Shown here: in pieces, positions 1-10,030 of the stretch
Layout of the letters: the number at the start of each line of letters is the position of its first letter
How positions within the stretch are numbered: position 1 is the first letter of the stretch
Notes under the pieces: model-generated
What the model saw: only the letters and a program-made list of their open reading frames with translations
Databases searched by the model: none
Told to the model about the DNA's origin: nothing
Translations under genes and position numbers: made by a program
Source: Plantago ovata
Lineage: Eukaryota > Streptophyta > Magnoliopsida > Lamiales > Plantaginaceae
NCBI GenBank assembly: GCA_028274465.1
Contig: CM051455.1
Span: 91,768,365 to 91,832,364 of the forward strand
DNA: 64,000 bases
Direction: 5' to 3'

Positions 1-1121
1 TCTCCTCGATCTCGGTGCCATGATTCCTACAAACAACAATTAGTATCTTGTACGATGCAAAACAAACCTATGCATATGTAAATATACGAGCGAACAAACG
101 AGAAATATCTTCAAAAATCCAAAGTCTAGTCTAGCTATTTCATTTCGCAACATATCAATGTAACTACTACAATAACATATCACATTATGCTCTTGCTAAA
201 CAACAAATGCCTTGAATCACAAGGTTCAATCCATACCATAATAATCATAAATCCTCAACTCCATCAATCATGCATTCTACCAATACATCCATCATTATCA
301 TATCAACAAACACATGTTTAAGCATGGAATGATAGTAAGAGATACATTTCCTAACAAGATATATCATCTAATAGCAAAAATCTCAAATCAACAAACCAAG
401 ACTAATTGAACATGCAATTGATAATGAATAACGAATCTAATCACATAAAACATCAACCCATACATCATACAAGCTTAATTGAAGAATAAATCAAAAAAAC
501 CCCAAATTTGAAAAATTAGGGTTCATGTGATAATACATCAAATCCGGAGTTTGAATGAACTAGGAAGAGATTTGTTCGGATGAAAAGAAAGAGCACGTAA
601 CGGGCTTCGATTGAAGCTAAAGAACACACAAATTGATGGAAAGATGAAGAAGTTATGAAGGTTTGAAGGTTTTGTGAAAATGGAGGATTTTTTTGAGTTT
701 AAGGGAAGAAGGAGAAGTGAGATGAGGAAAAATGGGGAGAAATCCCGTCTTTTAGTTCTGCAGGCCGTGGGGTGAATCGCCCCGCACGTCCGGAGCGCGC
801 GCGCGCGCTCTAGACGTGGGGCGATTCGCCACCCATGGGGGGCGATTCGCCCCCCACCTCCTGAGGTGGGGAGACGAACGTTTCGAAATAAAAAGCGGTT
901 TTTAGTCCCCGAAAACCATTTTTCTCAAAACATCACTCGAAAAATCGCACTCGAACATAACATAAGCACATATGACACAGAGATGAACAAATTCACATAT
1001 GCAAAGCAAATTGTTCAAGTATGAATGCATGCAAAAAACCAGTAAAGAAAGCGATAAAAACTCCGGGTTGCCTCCCGGATAGCGCCATTGTTTTAAGTCT
1101 TTGACTCACTCCTGTCTTTGC
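1..1121 (-). other. Element A internal spacer, non-coding
   Basis: No convincing gene lies here. Near 1065-1090 is a GGGTTGCCTCCC-type sequence that also occurs at the same place in element B (near 11131), just downstream of the protease remnant. A G+C-rich palindrome cluster lies at about 765-857. The rest is A+T-rich. The stretch near 520-540, with its ATTAGGGTTCATG wording, resembles element B near 10545, supporting a shared origin. Confidence 0.7.
765..857. repeat. Palindrome cassette, element A spacer
   Basis: Several inverted repeats of the form GGGGCG-ATT-CGCCCC lie side by side, together with an alternating GC palindrome at about 793-810. They have the three-base centre and GCG/CGC inner arms seen in the LTR cassettes of the same element group. 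Confidence 0.8.
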
Positions 1122-1550
1122 CTAGCTTTTCTTCTTGAGGGTACTAGACTTCCCCTTCACTAATCCCCTTCCCATGCCTCGAACCTGTGAATAAGAATGA
1201 ACATAGACATTAAGACCACTGTAGTCAATAGTGTTAGAAGTATCAGGTGGATCAGATATGGCTTGCAACACATGTTGCTTGCCATCCACTTCAATAGTGC
1301 AAGTTCTTTGGTAGATGTCCATCACGGAGTGTAGCTTAGTTAAGAACGTTCGCCCCAAGAGAATTACATCCCCTGTCCCAGGTATAGACGCCGGCATCAC
1401 TACAAAATCAGTGTAAACAGAGGCTTCACCAATCTTGACTAATACATTCTTCACAACGCCTTCGGGTTTCACAAGGGATCCATCCGCCAGTTGCACAATA
1501 GCCTTATGCACAATTAGTTTTCCAAGGTTACTCTTCTCGAAAACATTCAA
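1122..1550 (-). pseudogene. Element A retropepsin-like protease remnant
   Basis: An open stretch of 142 codons matches the C-terminal half of the Gypsy aspartic protease seen in element B. It shows a VQLADGS segment, a VILLGRTFL motif (the LLGR block of retropepsin-like folds) and a cysteine-containing tail ending near KQHVL. In a live element this enzyme would cleave the Gag-Pol polyprotein in the particle. The catalytic part lies upstream in poorly open sequence. It follows gag on the same strand, and no reverse transcriptase is visible before the window edge. Confidence 0.7.
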
Positions 1551-1862
1551 ATGGAGCGCATTAGAGTAGGATCCCGTGTCTAGTGTGGCACGGACATCTT
1601 CAAGTTCCCCAATCCCGATCTAAACATCGAAACTTTGAGGGAGTGACTCGGGATCCTCTTGCTCCTCTTCACTTTTGTCAGTACCAAGGACCTTCTCTTC
1701 TTCCTCGACCTGTGGGGGCATTTCCCTCTTGCAACTCTCGCACTTAGCAACCTTCTTGATGGTGATTTCAACAGGTAGATCACCCACCAAGGTAATGGAC
1801 ATCGACTTCTCAGTGTTGCTAGGCAGCTTGCCTTGCTCCCTACTTGCTCCTCGGTCGATCAA

Positions 1863-3272
1863 CTATTGCATCTTTTGATGGGCAAGCCTAGTGCTCTCTT
1901 CCAACCTATCAAGCCTTGCCTTAGTCTTCTCGGAATCTTCTTCATAACGTTTGAGAAAACTTTGTGTGTGATCAACCATCTTTTGCAAGTTCTCCATCAG
2001 TTGAGCCGACTTCGACTTCGGTAGCTCTTTCGGAGTGGGGTTTTCGCAGTGATCATTACCATAGTTTAGCCTACTACGGTCTTGGTTAGGGCCATAAGTT
2101 TGGTTAGCCGGTGCATATCCTAGATTGTTTCGGAATCCTCTTCTCCAAAATCCACCTTGAGGATTCCTACCGTCTTGTCCGTAGCTAACTTCTTGAGTAC
2201 CGAACTCCGTAGCAAAGGCTTCCTCTTCGCCTCCTCGAGCCCAGTTGCCGTCGTCATACGCAAGCTCCGATCTACACATATGAGCCCCATGCCCATAGTT
2301 CTTGCATATTCGGCATACTTCGTTCCAAAAAGTTGTTCCAGTGGCGCTCTTGAGGACTTGCTTCAATTCGTTGGTAAAGCACTCGAATTGATCCGCATTC
2401 CCCCTATACATTGGGGCTTCTTGAGTCGGTGGAGCTTCAGGTCCATGTCTCCTTACCATCGCTCTTGGGTCCTTGAATTGCGAACCCTTAGCAAGCCTTT
2501 CGAAAACTGCCCAGACGACTTCTGCGGTTTCCTCCCAAATATTGCCTCGGCATTGGAAATCCACCACTTGTTGGTTCTCGAAGGTTAGTCCATTGTAGAA
2601 GTGTTGGACTAGGTCAGAAAGTTCAAAACCATGGTGAGGGCACTTGTTCGTGAGATCTTGGAATCTCTCAAACGCGGTGTAGATGGTCTCATCATAGTCC
2701 TGCTTGAATCCAGTTATTTGCGCCTTTAGCGCGGTAGTCAAGGTGTGAGGGAAGTATTTTTCCATGAAAACTGAAAAAACCTTCTCCCAAATGTCCAGCG
2801 AGCCTGCTGGTAGAGAACTCAACCATGACTTGGCTATGTCGCCAAGTCCCATAGCAAAAACCTTTATCCTCAACTCATCCGTTGTTATTTCAGGTCCGGG
2901 TCGTGGGAGTTGGTTGACGAAATCATCGATATCGTGCAAGTACCCCATCACATCTTCCCTTGCTAAGCCATAGAACCTCGGAAGTTGTTGGAACGCGTGG
3001 TTCTTGATTTTCAGATCTCGGGTTGCAGACGAAAGAACAATCGCCGGTCCCCTCATACGATCCTTGGTGGGTTGAACCCATGCTTTCAGTGGTCTAGCTT
3101 CTGCCATTCCGTCGATTTCCTTGAAAAGACTGTGGAGAGATTCAGAGAAATCGGTATCCTCTATTTCCTCTAGTGCACGCCTTTGAAGTAGTCGCCTTCT
3201 TTGGTGGTAGACTCTGTCGATCTCAGCAATTGAATCAACAAGTGGTGTTCCTTTAGATCGTGTATGTGGCAT
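1863..3272 (-). CDS. gag: Element A Gag (capsid and zinc knuckle)
   Basis: The 469-codon frame encodes a Gypsy-type Gag, the structural protein of retrotransposon particles. Residues about 70-270 form the retrotransposon Gag (capsid) domain, with FPHTLTTALKAQI followed by CPHHGFEL and a FYNGL motif, typical of Athila-group Gag. Near residue 320 is a zinc knuckle of the C-X2-C-X4-H-X4-C type (CRICKNYGHGAHMC). The C-terminal third is polar with a coiled-coil-like stretch near QLMENLQKMVDHTQSF. The start is the first ATG, in the context MPHTRSK, just downstream of the 5' LTR and primer-site region. The protease remnant follows it. Confidence 0.85.
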   Translation of the reverse strand: MPHTRSKGTPLVDSIAEIDRVYHQRRRLLQRRALEEIEDTDFSESLHSLFKEIDGMAEARPLKAWVQPTKDRMRGPAIVLSSATRDLKIKNHAFQQLPRFYGLAREDVMGYLHDIDDFVNQLPRPGPEITTDELRIKVFAMGLGDIAKSWLSSLPAGSLDIWEKVFSVFMEKYFPHTLTTALKAQITGFKQDYDETIYTAFERFQDLTNKCPHHGFELSDLVQHFYNGLTFENQQVVDFQCRGNIWEETAEVVWAVFERLAKGSQFKDPRAMVRRHGPEAPPTQEAPMYRGNADQFECFTNELKQVLKSATGTTFWNEVCRICKNYGHGAHMCRSELAYDDGNWARGGEEEAFATEFGTQEVSYGQDGRNPQGGFWRRGFRNNLGYAPANQTYGPNQDRSRLNYGNDHCENPTPKELPKSKSAQLMENLQKMVDHTQSFLKRYEEDSEKTKARLDRLEESTRLAHQKMQ

Positions 3273-3410
3273 ACACTATCTGTAACAAACTAGGAAAGCA
3301 GTATCAGAGATTAAAAAGGAAAACTAAAACTAATAGAATTAGGAATCGAAAGCTGAAAATATAAACAAATTAAACAGAAAAAAGGAGTATAGTCCCCGGT
3401 TTCCGGTTCA

Positions 3411-4651
3411 AGCAAATAAATTTGTTATTTAGCCAAAGGCGATTCACAACTACAACGAAAATCGTAGTGTAGCAGTAGAATGACCTCGAGTGTCGTTCTC
3501 TAAGGACTATAACTAGCATTATCTATTTAACTAGGAATATAAAAACAGCAGACGGGATAGCAATGGTTTTTCTAACAGATAAAGGAGATTGGTGATAGTA
3601 TGATCCTTCAAATCATAACGGGTCAATAATCATGCGTAAATTCCTCGGTCTTGCATGGAGATCTTTGATCAATCTAATGTCATGTTGCAATTATTAAGCA
3701 CTACGAAGATAATGATACTGACAAGTCAATCTCTATTGTCCTATTGTGTTCCGTAATTATTCAACACTATGAAGATATACATGCGCATAGGTCGACGAGG
3801 GTCCAATTGTGCATAATAATTATACAACATACGAGAATTTAGGTTGAGCCTGATCAACGAAATAAAGCAATAACACGGAGTATAATGCGCGATACAGCCA
3901 TTAGCATGATTATCTTCCCTTCGCTAAGAATTCACATACTACCACCAACGATAAGTTTAGCTACTCATAATAGGCATGCAATCAACAGAAATCATAGAAG
4001 AAAACATGTTGAAAGATATATAAAAATAAGTAGAATAAACTGTAAGATACAATGTTACCGAAGGTTGTCAATCTCCGAATAATTGCGATCCTACAAGCTC
4101 CAATCTGCTATGAAAAAGTGTCTCCTAAGCTACGAACCCCCAGAACAGGCTCTGAGAAGTTCCTACCTAAAACTACAGAGAAAGGTGAGAGAATAGGTCT
4201 GGAAAAGTATGAATTTCGGAGAAAAACTAAGCAACTATATATAGGCTACGAATAAGTGTGGGGCGATTCGCCCCACACACCGGGCGGTTCGCCCGGGAGT
4301 GCTTTTCGCGGAATTCTACGTTTTCGACGCGTTTTTGGATTTCTTCCCCTTTTCGGACTCGGTTTCTGACTTCTAGTGGTCTTCTAACCTCTAGATTCGA
4401 CCCCTAGACTTCAAATCCTATCCGGAAACCTTCAGATACTCCAAATAGGCTTCTGGAACACCAATTCCTTGTCAACTTCAATATAATTGCCCGGAAATCC
4501 TCATTTTTCAACCAAAACCTGTAAAATAAAATCTAAAGGGAAACGTGACACTATTCTAATAAAATGCATTAAAATATAGCTAAATTAACAAAGAGGATAG
4601 CTAAAATAGGTGAAAAAGACCCAAATGAAAGTGTAAAATACACATTCATCA
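3411..4651 (-). repeat. Element A 5' LTR
   Basis: About 1.24 kb closely resembling the G1 LTR: the shared blocks include the AGCCAAAGGC-ATTCACAACTACAA stretch near the left and the AAAATACAC-TTCATCA terminus on the right. Sense is minus, so the TG end is at 4651. A TATATATAG box lies at about 4238-4247, with a palindrome cassette immediately upstream of it in the sense direction. The left border is inferred by alignment to G1. Confidence 0.8.
4256..4296. repeat. Palindrome cassette in element A LTR
   Basis: Two perfect inverted repeats are adjacent: one with 10-bp arms around centre ATT (4256-4278) and one with 7-bp arms, CCGGGCG-GTT-CGCCCGG (4280-4296). They lie about 10-20 bp upstream (minus sense) of the TATA-like box. 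Confidence 0.9.
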
Positions 4652-5004
4652 AACGGGCTAAGAACATTTTCAACAGCCTTGTTGATTTTGTTACTAAGTT
4701 CAAGGTAAAAGTTGAAGACAATACAGTGTCACCTACCTTTCCAGTGATGTATGGATTGAAAATATGCTACATCCTTGAACAGTTCAGGATTCAGCTAAGA
4801 AACCCATTACCGATTAAGAAATCAGTATGCAATGTGGGAAGAGCCTTCTACAAGCAGAATTGACCTAAGCTTGCTGACAAGAAGTCAAAGAAGATAACAG
4901 CTGCAAATGTTGTCAATGTCGGTCAGCAAGATAGGTATCCAACAGCTGCAAATGTTGCTGAGACTGATAATCAGTCCATGAATGCAACAGCTGCAGATGT
5001 TGAT
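4652..5004 (+). pseudogene. SIRE-2 post-pol region, piece 1
   Basis: This sequence matches the segment before the assembly gap in SIRE-1 (TTTCCAGT-ATGTATGGA and CATCCTTGAACA wording is shared). It encodes part of the post-pol protein of this family (env-like position), whose function I do not recognise. Three copies of a CAACAGCTGCAAATGTTG repeat lie at about 4896-5001, and G1 inserted at the end of the third. Two more follow G1 near 36199-36245. Confidence 0.7.
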
Positions 5005-5569
5005 TGATGAAGCGAGATTGTCAGACTCAATTAATCAAATAAATTTGTTTTTAGCCAAAGGCAATTCACAACTACAATGAAAATCAAGGTATGTAGTGTA
5101 GAAGTAAAAGAACATCGAGTGTCGATCTCTAAGGACTATAACTAGCTTTATCTAATTTAACTTAAACTATAAACTCAACAAACGACTTAGCACAGATTTT
5201 CTTATCAATAATAAGGGAAGTTAGCGATAGTATGATAATTCAAAGCATCAGGTTAATAATCATGCATGAAGTACTTGAACGTTTGCATAGAAATCTAAGA
5301 TCATAAATTATCCAATGTGTTCCGTTCAATTCAACACTACGAAGATAGAGGGCTTCGATAGATCAAAGAAATAAAGCAATAAGTCAAGTCTGAATCGCGT
5401 TACATCCAATCATGCATAATCAAGAACCCTAGCTAAGAAATCACATACTATCACGAACGATAGATTTAGCTACTCATAGATAAATTGCAATCAACAAGAA
5501 TCAAAACAAAATTGAATGAAAACATGTTTAAAGAAATAAATAAAAGTAGATAAATCGTGAGATACAATG
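5005..5569 (-). repeat. G1 3' LTR, outer part
   Basis: It starts TGATGAAGCGAG after the target copy TTGAT and matches the 5' LTR at 34942 onward. It is interrupted at 5569/5570 by element B, whose CAATG duplication lies at 5565-5569 and 15039-15043. Confidence 0.93.
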
Positions 5570-6936
5570 TGATGATGTCGTTTTTCACCAATTAAATTTG
5601 TTTAAAAGCCTAAGAACACTTATCACTACACAAACTAGAGTGCAATGGCAACTTGTCCCCGAGTGTCGTTCTCTCGGGACCTAACGTGGCTTTGCTTGAG
5701 GTTTTTGCTAATAATTTCAGTCAACGAGTTCAAATGTTTATAGAATCGTTTTCTTTGAACAGAGCAACGAGAGATCAGATTGTTGTAATCAAGTTTGGAA
5801 AACGGTTGGTGGTAGAAATCAAATACACATGCATGGGTCACGAATATGCTCACAAGTTCAGTGCGTAAAACCTTCGATCGAGTCTGCTAAGCAACTCGTC
5901 TAGGTAAATTTAAGACACACATCATAAAAGACCACTATCAATACTTTAGAGGTGCTTGTCACTAACACCATTTATCTAGCATGCTGCAAATCTCTAACAT
6001 ACAATCCTATAGCTTTCATTGACCAAGAGTTTGTCACTATACTCAATTCGAATATATTTTATAGGCAACTAAGAATCATATGAAGGGATTTGCAGCAAGA
6101 TTGAATCACAATCTCATGTAAGCATAAACATAACCCATAGCATGCATATTCTACATTCTACCACCAACACAAAAGATTTAGCTACTCATATTCATCAACA
6201 TAGACATCAATTCATATGAATAATAATCAGAATACATCATATCAAACTACAAGACAAGAGAGTGATACAAGTTACCACCAAAGCTGTCACTAATCGGTGG
6301 AAAGCAAAGAAAACCTCTCTGTAGATGATTACAAAGGATGAATTTCAATCAAAACCTTGAATCCCAAGCTAAAATACAATGTAATCTGAGTTTTCTCTGA
6401 GTTTTGGGGCTTAGGAGCTCTCCAAAACGAAGCTACAGTTCAAAAGATATCCAAAAAATGACCAAAGATCAGATCTAAGAAGGAAAATCCGAAAACGTAA
6501 CCGCTGCCAAGGTGAAAACGTAACCTCCACTCCAAGCGCTTTGCTTGGCTTCTGTGCCAAAGCTCCTGGAAAATGAAGCGGAGCGCTTCACTATTCCAGG
6601 CGCTTAGCTTGGCTCCTGGGCAGATTTTTGTCTTCAAACTCAATCTTTTTGCCCTCGCATGGCCCTCGGGTGCCTTGGACTCATCCTTCCCGATGCTTAT
6701 TGATGCTCAAACACTTACGAACAAGCCACGGTGATTGGAGAACTTCAACGGGGCCATCTTTTCCATCAAAAAGGCTCGTTTTTAGCTCCAAAAACGCCGT
6801 TTCGTACCTAAGTGCCTGAAAATGCAGAAAACATAAAACGTGACACTATTCTACAAAACTAACCAAAAAACAAGGCTAAAAGATAGCAAAAGAAGGTAAA
6901 AAAGACAAGATGAACACGTCAAAAATACGTTCATCA
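5570..6936 (-). repeat. Element B 3' LTR
   Basis: It begins TGATGATGTCG and ends ATACGTTCATCA in plus orientation. At 1367 bp it is 35 bp shorter than the 5' LTR, the size difference falling in the palindrome cassette. Confidence 0.93.
6515..6620. repeat. Palindrome cassette, element B 3' LTR
   Basis: It contains GAAGCG-GAG-CGCTTC and degraded CCAAGCG/CGCTTGG units. The matching part of the 5' LTR (14569-14722) has more intact units. Confidence 0.75.
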
Positions 6937-6950
6937 AACTCCCCAAACCA
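6937..6950 (-). promoter_or_regulatory. Element B polypurine tract
   Basis: On the minus strand GGTTTGGGGAGTT directly abuts the 3' LTR. This is the expected site for plus-strand DNA priming. Confidence 0.85.
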
Positions 6951-7559
6951 AACCTTTCCTTGTCCTCAAGCAACAAACTATCCTAAATGCAACACAAAAG
7001 GAGTCTCATGCCAAGTAAAGTGATCTAATCTATTGAATCTACCAAATGCTTATGAACTAAACCAAATGAGCATGACATGCAAGTAGGTTGAAGTATGCCT
7101 CGATTGCGAATATACACATTCTCAAGTGCACTTGGTTAAACAATGGAGTCTCACGTAACATCTTCTACCTGGACCTGGTCGGTGACGACACAATGATGCA
7201 TGTTATCATACTACAATTGCCCCGTGCCTATGAAACCGAGGGCTCACTACTGTTGACCAAGCGAGACTTTTCCTCAAGAGAGGGCGAACCAATACTAGCT
7301 CTCATCAAACGAAGAAGGGTTCCCTTAGAAGATAACACTCCCCTATTCTACCCAGACTCTCAAGAATGAGCCTCTTTCAACCACTTTCTTGAATAGCAAG
7401 ATGAGGGTGGTCAAGAACAGGCCTTGGACAAAGGCGACATGAAACGAAAGATAGAATTTACAACTCGATAACTTCACAATAACAAATATTTACATGACAC
7501 TTGACACTTTACTAGACTGCTTTTTGGCTTGCAACGACCCTTCTTTTGCTTTTTGGGTC

Positions 7560-7738
7560 TTATTCTTTATTTTCCCTCTTTTTTTTTTTTCTTCTTTTCT
7601 CTTTTTTTTTTTTTATATTTCTTTTTCTTTTCTTCTTTTTTTCTTTTTCTCTTTCTTTTTTTTTTCTTTTTATTTTCTCTTTTTCTTTTCTCTTTTTTTT
7701 CTTCTTTTCTTTTTCTCTTTTCGTTTTTTTTTATATAG
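7560..7738 (-). repeat. Long purine tract (minus sense) in element B 3' region
   Basis: About 180 bases are almost purely T and C on the plus strand, so the element RNA would carry an A/G-only tract. A shorter relative lies at the same place in G1 (about 16268-16364). Open frames across it are composition artefacts. Confidence 0.85.
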
Positions 7739-7775
7739 GGCAAGCAGCAGTACTAAGTGTCAAAAACACCTCCCC

Positions 7776-7988
7776 AAACCTATTCGAAAGAATAGGTTTG
7801 AGGACAAAGACGAAAAAGAAAAAGGAAAGACTCTTTTACAAAGACGCCTCCCCAAACCTATTCGAAAGAATAGGTTGGGACACAAAACAAAAAGAAAAGG
7901 AAAAAGGAAACCTTACAACGACTCAAAGACGAAAGACAAGATCAAATAAAGCAACCCCCTCCCCAAACCTATTCGATAGAATAGGTTT
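7776..7988 (-). repeat. Three hairpins, each beside a polypurine-like motif (element B)
   Basis: Near-perfect inverted repeats built on AACCTATTC and GAATAGGTT lie at 7776-7799, 7855-7876 and 7965-7988, with four-base centres GAAA, GAAA and GATA on the plus strand. Each is bordered by CTCCCC, so the element strand reads hairpin then TTTGGGGAG, a copy of its polypurine tract. Stretches between them are A-rich and not coding. Confidence 0.85.
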
Positions 7989-8460
7989 AATACAAGGAAT
8001 CGCACACCTCACACTACCTCTTTCCTAGGCATTTGGCAATCTCTAATCGAGGTGAAGAACTTGTCGCCTCTTACGTACATAACTACACGGGTTACAACCA
8101 TAGACTCTAACATGCATCATTTTATAAGGCCATCGTGAACCGCAGCAGAAGAAACACCACTCAAGGTGATGTCGAGACTACTAAGCTTAACTAGTGCACA
8201 TGCGAATGTGACAAACCAAGCGAGACAAGCCTCAAACTACTTGCAAAGTGATGCAACATATGATCAATGGTCATAAACACTTAGTCTACTCAATAAAAAG
8301 GTTCAAGAGACTTGGCAATAAACTCCACACACAACAACGTGCAACAACTAATCTATGGATGATATGCATGCAAAAATTTGAAAAAACACGACAAATCACA
8401 TGAACTTGAGTAAAAACAGGCATGTACGAACCACACAAGCATATAGTACTGAAAATCCAA

Positions 8461-8477
8461 TACCCCCTCCCCAAACC
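8461..8477 (-). promoter_or_regulatory. Second, internal polypurine-like tract (element B)
   Basis: Minus strand GGTTTGGGGAGGGGG, followed on the plus strand by a CTTTTGCTCGTCCTCGAGC stretch that echoes the wording next to the true tract near 6950-6980. It lies about 1.5 kb upstream of the 3' LTR. Whether it primes DNA synthesis is unknown. Confidence 0.55.
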
Positions 8478-8679
8478 TAAACTTTTGCTCGTCCTCGAGC
8501 AAGGAAAAGTTGAATGAAAAGGAAAAATTGGATTGAAAGTACACTTACCTGAGATAAAGGTTCGTGTCCAATCTCCTATATATGAGTAGTACCTGAAAGG
8601 ACTCAAGAAACAAGTGAAAACGGGTGCGCAAAGGTGAGAAGAATGGAAAAAACGAGGAAAATCTGGGTACAAGGTCCAG

Positions 8680-8830
8680 GCGGACCGCTTGGCGGGAGCC
8701 AAGCAGTTCGCTTGGCAAGCGGAGCGCTTGGGAGGTTCCGAGCGCTCCGCTTGAATTTCCAGAAAGTTACAAAACTTTCTGGAATTTCAAGCGGACCGCT
8801 TGGCCCTTCCAAGCGCTTCGCTTGGCTCTG
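8680..8830. repeat. Palindrome array, element B, downstream of its second ORF
   Basis: Several CCAAGCG-N3-CGCTTGG-type units flank a long imperfect inverted repeat at about 8746-8795, with a loop of four and roughly 25 paired positions. The same design recurs at 10765-11005 with different arm sequence. Confidence 0.85.
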
Positions 8831-9190
8831 TTTCCAGATTTTCAACGTTTTTTCCTATCTTAATCATCTAAGGCACCAAGACAAAAACTAGATTAAACTA
8901 ATCACGACAAAAGGCACACAGGCCACAACTACAAAAGCAAAAAAAGAGTACAAGAGTCAAAAGTCATAACATCAATTAAGAATATCAAAAAGGAGTACCA
9001 CCACCGCAAAATCACTCGGATCGGTGAGGGATGACAAGGGGAAAAGGGTCTTCGAACCCTTGCTCTACTCCGAAGCGGTGGAGTATTAGATCGTGTGTCT
9101 CTATGTCGATTGGTTCCCTCGATGCCTCGGTGTGTCGGATGTTTGGCACATTTGCTTTCTCACACATAGCAGTGATCAGATGTGGGAAGA

Positions 9191-10030
9191 CTAGTGGGTG
9201 GCCGGGTTCTCGTTTAATCTCGAATTGCTGGAAGATGATGTCCCCGGGAGTGATGGGCAAGTTCGCCATGAGGGAATAGATAAGATCCCGACTTTCGGCG
9301 TTATCTCTTCGGTTATGAGTCCCGGGATCAGATTAGCTACCACGAAAGGTAGGATCATGCGGGCGTGCAAGTGCAAATCTTTATACTGCAAGGTGTTATC
9401 GAGACGCGTCTTCCTTGGCTTGTAGTCCTTGGTTGTCAGAACCCCGGCTATCCTCCTCGGAAACTTCTCAATCGTTGGGTCATAGACATAGTGCACATAG
9501 GGATCACTCACATAGTATGCTACCTTATTCTTATCTTCCCGCAAAGGTTCCTCTAGTCCCATAATGAAACTAGTGATACTCAATGGTGAGAAAGGGACCA
9601 TCACCCCACGAATAGGTACTGCTTTGGCCTTATAGTTATAGTCCTCGAAGGCAATGTGGAACTCCTCGACAAGGTCTCTATCCCATCCGGAGAGTTCTTT
9701 CCCATAGAAGATCCATCCTCTCGCCGTTATAAGCCTGGTAAGGTGGGCATAGGGTACATCAAAGAAAAGCCCCTTGTTCTCATGTTTTGTCCCCTTTAGT
9801 ACGTCCAACTCCTTTGAAGTAAAGGAGATGCTACGGTCCCAAATCACTGACCGTTCTCCTCCCCTATAGAAGTTGTATCGGAACCTCCGCAATGCGTCCG
9901 ATTCTTTGTATGGGTCACGGTCGCTTTCATCACGGGGAATCTCCTTGGAGGTTGAAGCTCCATCCTTCCTTGCTTTCTTCTTGGCTCTTGTGTCCATGGT
10001 ACCTAGGATAATCTTATTAGATAACTTCAA
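9191..10030 (-). CDS. Element B second ORF, plant-transposon-protein-like domain
   Basis: A 279-codon frame lies about 1.2 kb downstream of the protease in sense order. Residues about 40-240 resemble the domain found in many plant LTR elements and named putative plant transposon protein: blocks ending in ARGWIFYGKE, then VEEFHIAF, then IRGVMVPFSPLSI, then ARMILPFVVANL. The N-terminus is basic (RAKKKARKDG), which could be a nuclear signal. No catalytic motif can be named and the biochemical role of this family is not known. The second methionine (in MDTRAKK) may be the true start, because the residues before it look like untranslated sequence. The frame is open, unlike the gag-protease region, but read near its 3' end it loses family resemblance. 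Confidence 0.65.
   Translation of the reverse strand: MKLSNKIILGTMDTRAKKKARKDGASTSKEIPRDESDRDPYKESDALRRFRYNFYRGGERSVIWDRSISFTSKELDVLKGTKHENKGLFFDVPYAHLTRLITARGWIFYGKELSGWDRDLVEEFHIAFEDYNYKAKAVPIRGVMVPFSPLSITSFIMGLEEPLREDKNKVAYYVSDPYVHYVYDPTIEKFPRRIAGVLTTKDYKPRKTRLDNTLQYKDLHLHARMILPFVVANLIPGLITEEITPKVGILSIPSWRTCPSLPGTSSSSNSRLNENPATH

Larger units (their letters stand above)
1..4651 (-). mobile_element. Element A: Athila-related Gypsy element, 5' part only
   Basis: A minus-strand LTR element runs from its 5' LTR (right side, ending TTCATCA at 4651) leftward out of the window. In sense order it has the 5' LTR (3411-4651), a degenerate primer-site region, gag (3272-1863), a protease remnant (1550-1122) and a non-coding spacer (1121-1). 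The LTR is clearly related to that of G1, and the gag, protease and spacer resemble element B. It lies in the interior of SIRE-2; the five bases after its end are AACGG, and the partner copy would be outside the window. It is broken at a few points. Confidence 0.85.

Noticed and set aside
5635-5868. Small open frames of about 70 codons repeated at 5635 and 13702
   Set aside because: They lie in the LTRs of element B and occur twice only because the LTR is duplicated.
7494-8028. Long phenylalanine/serine-rich open frames on the plus strand
   Set aside because: They are translations of the T/C-only tract of element B in three frames at once; antisense to the element and without any domain.
8286-8891. 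Several 80-138 codon frames near the second palindrome array of element B
   Set aside because: Overlapping frames on both strands with cassette-derived repeats; no start context or homology.
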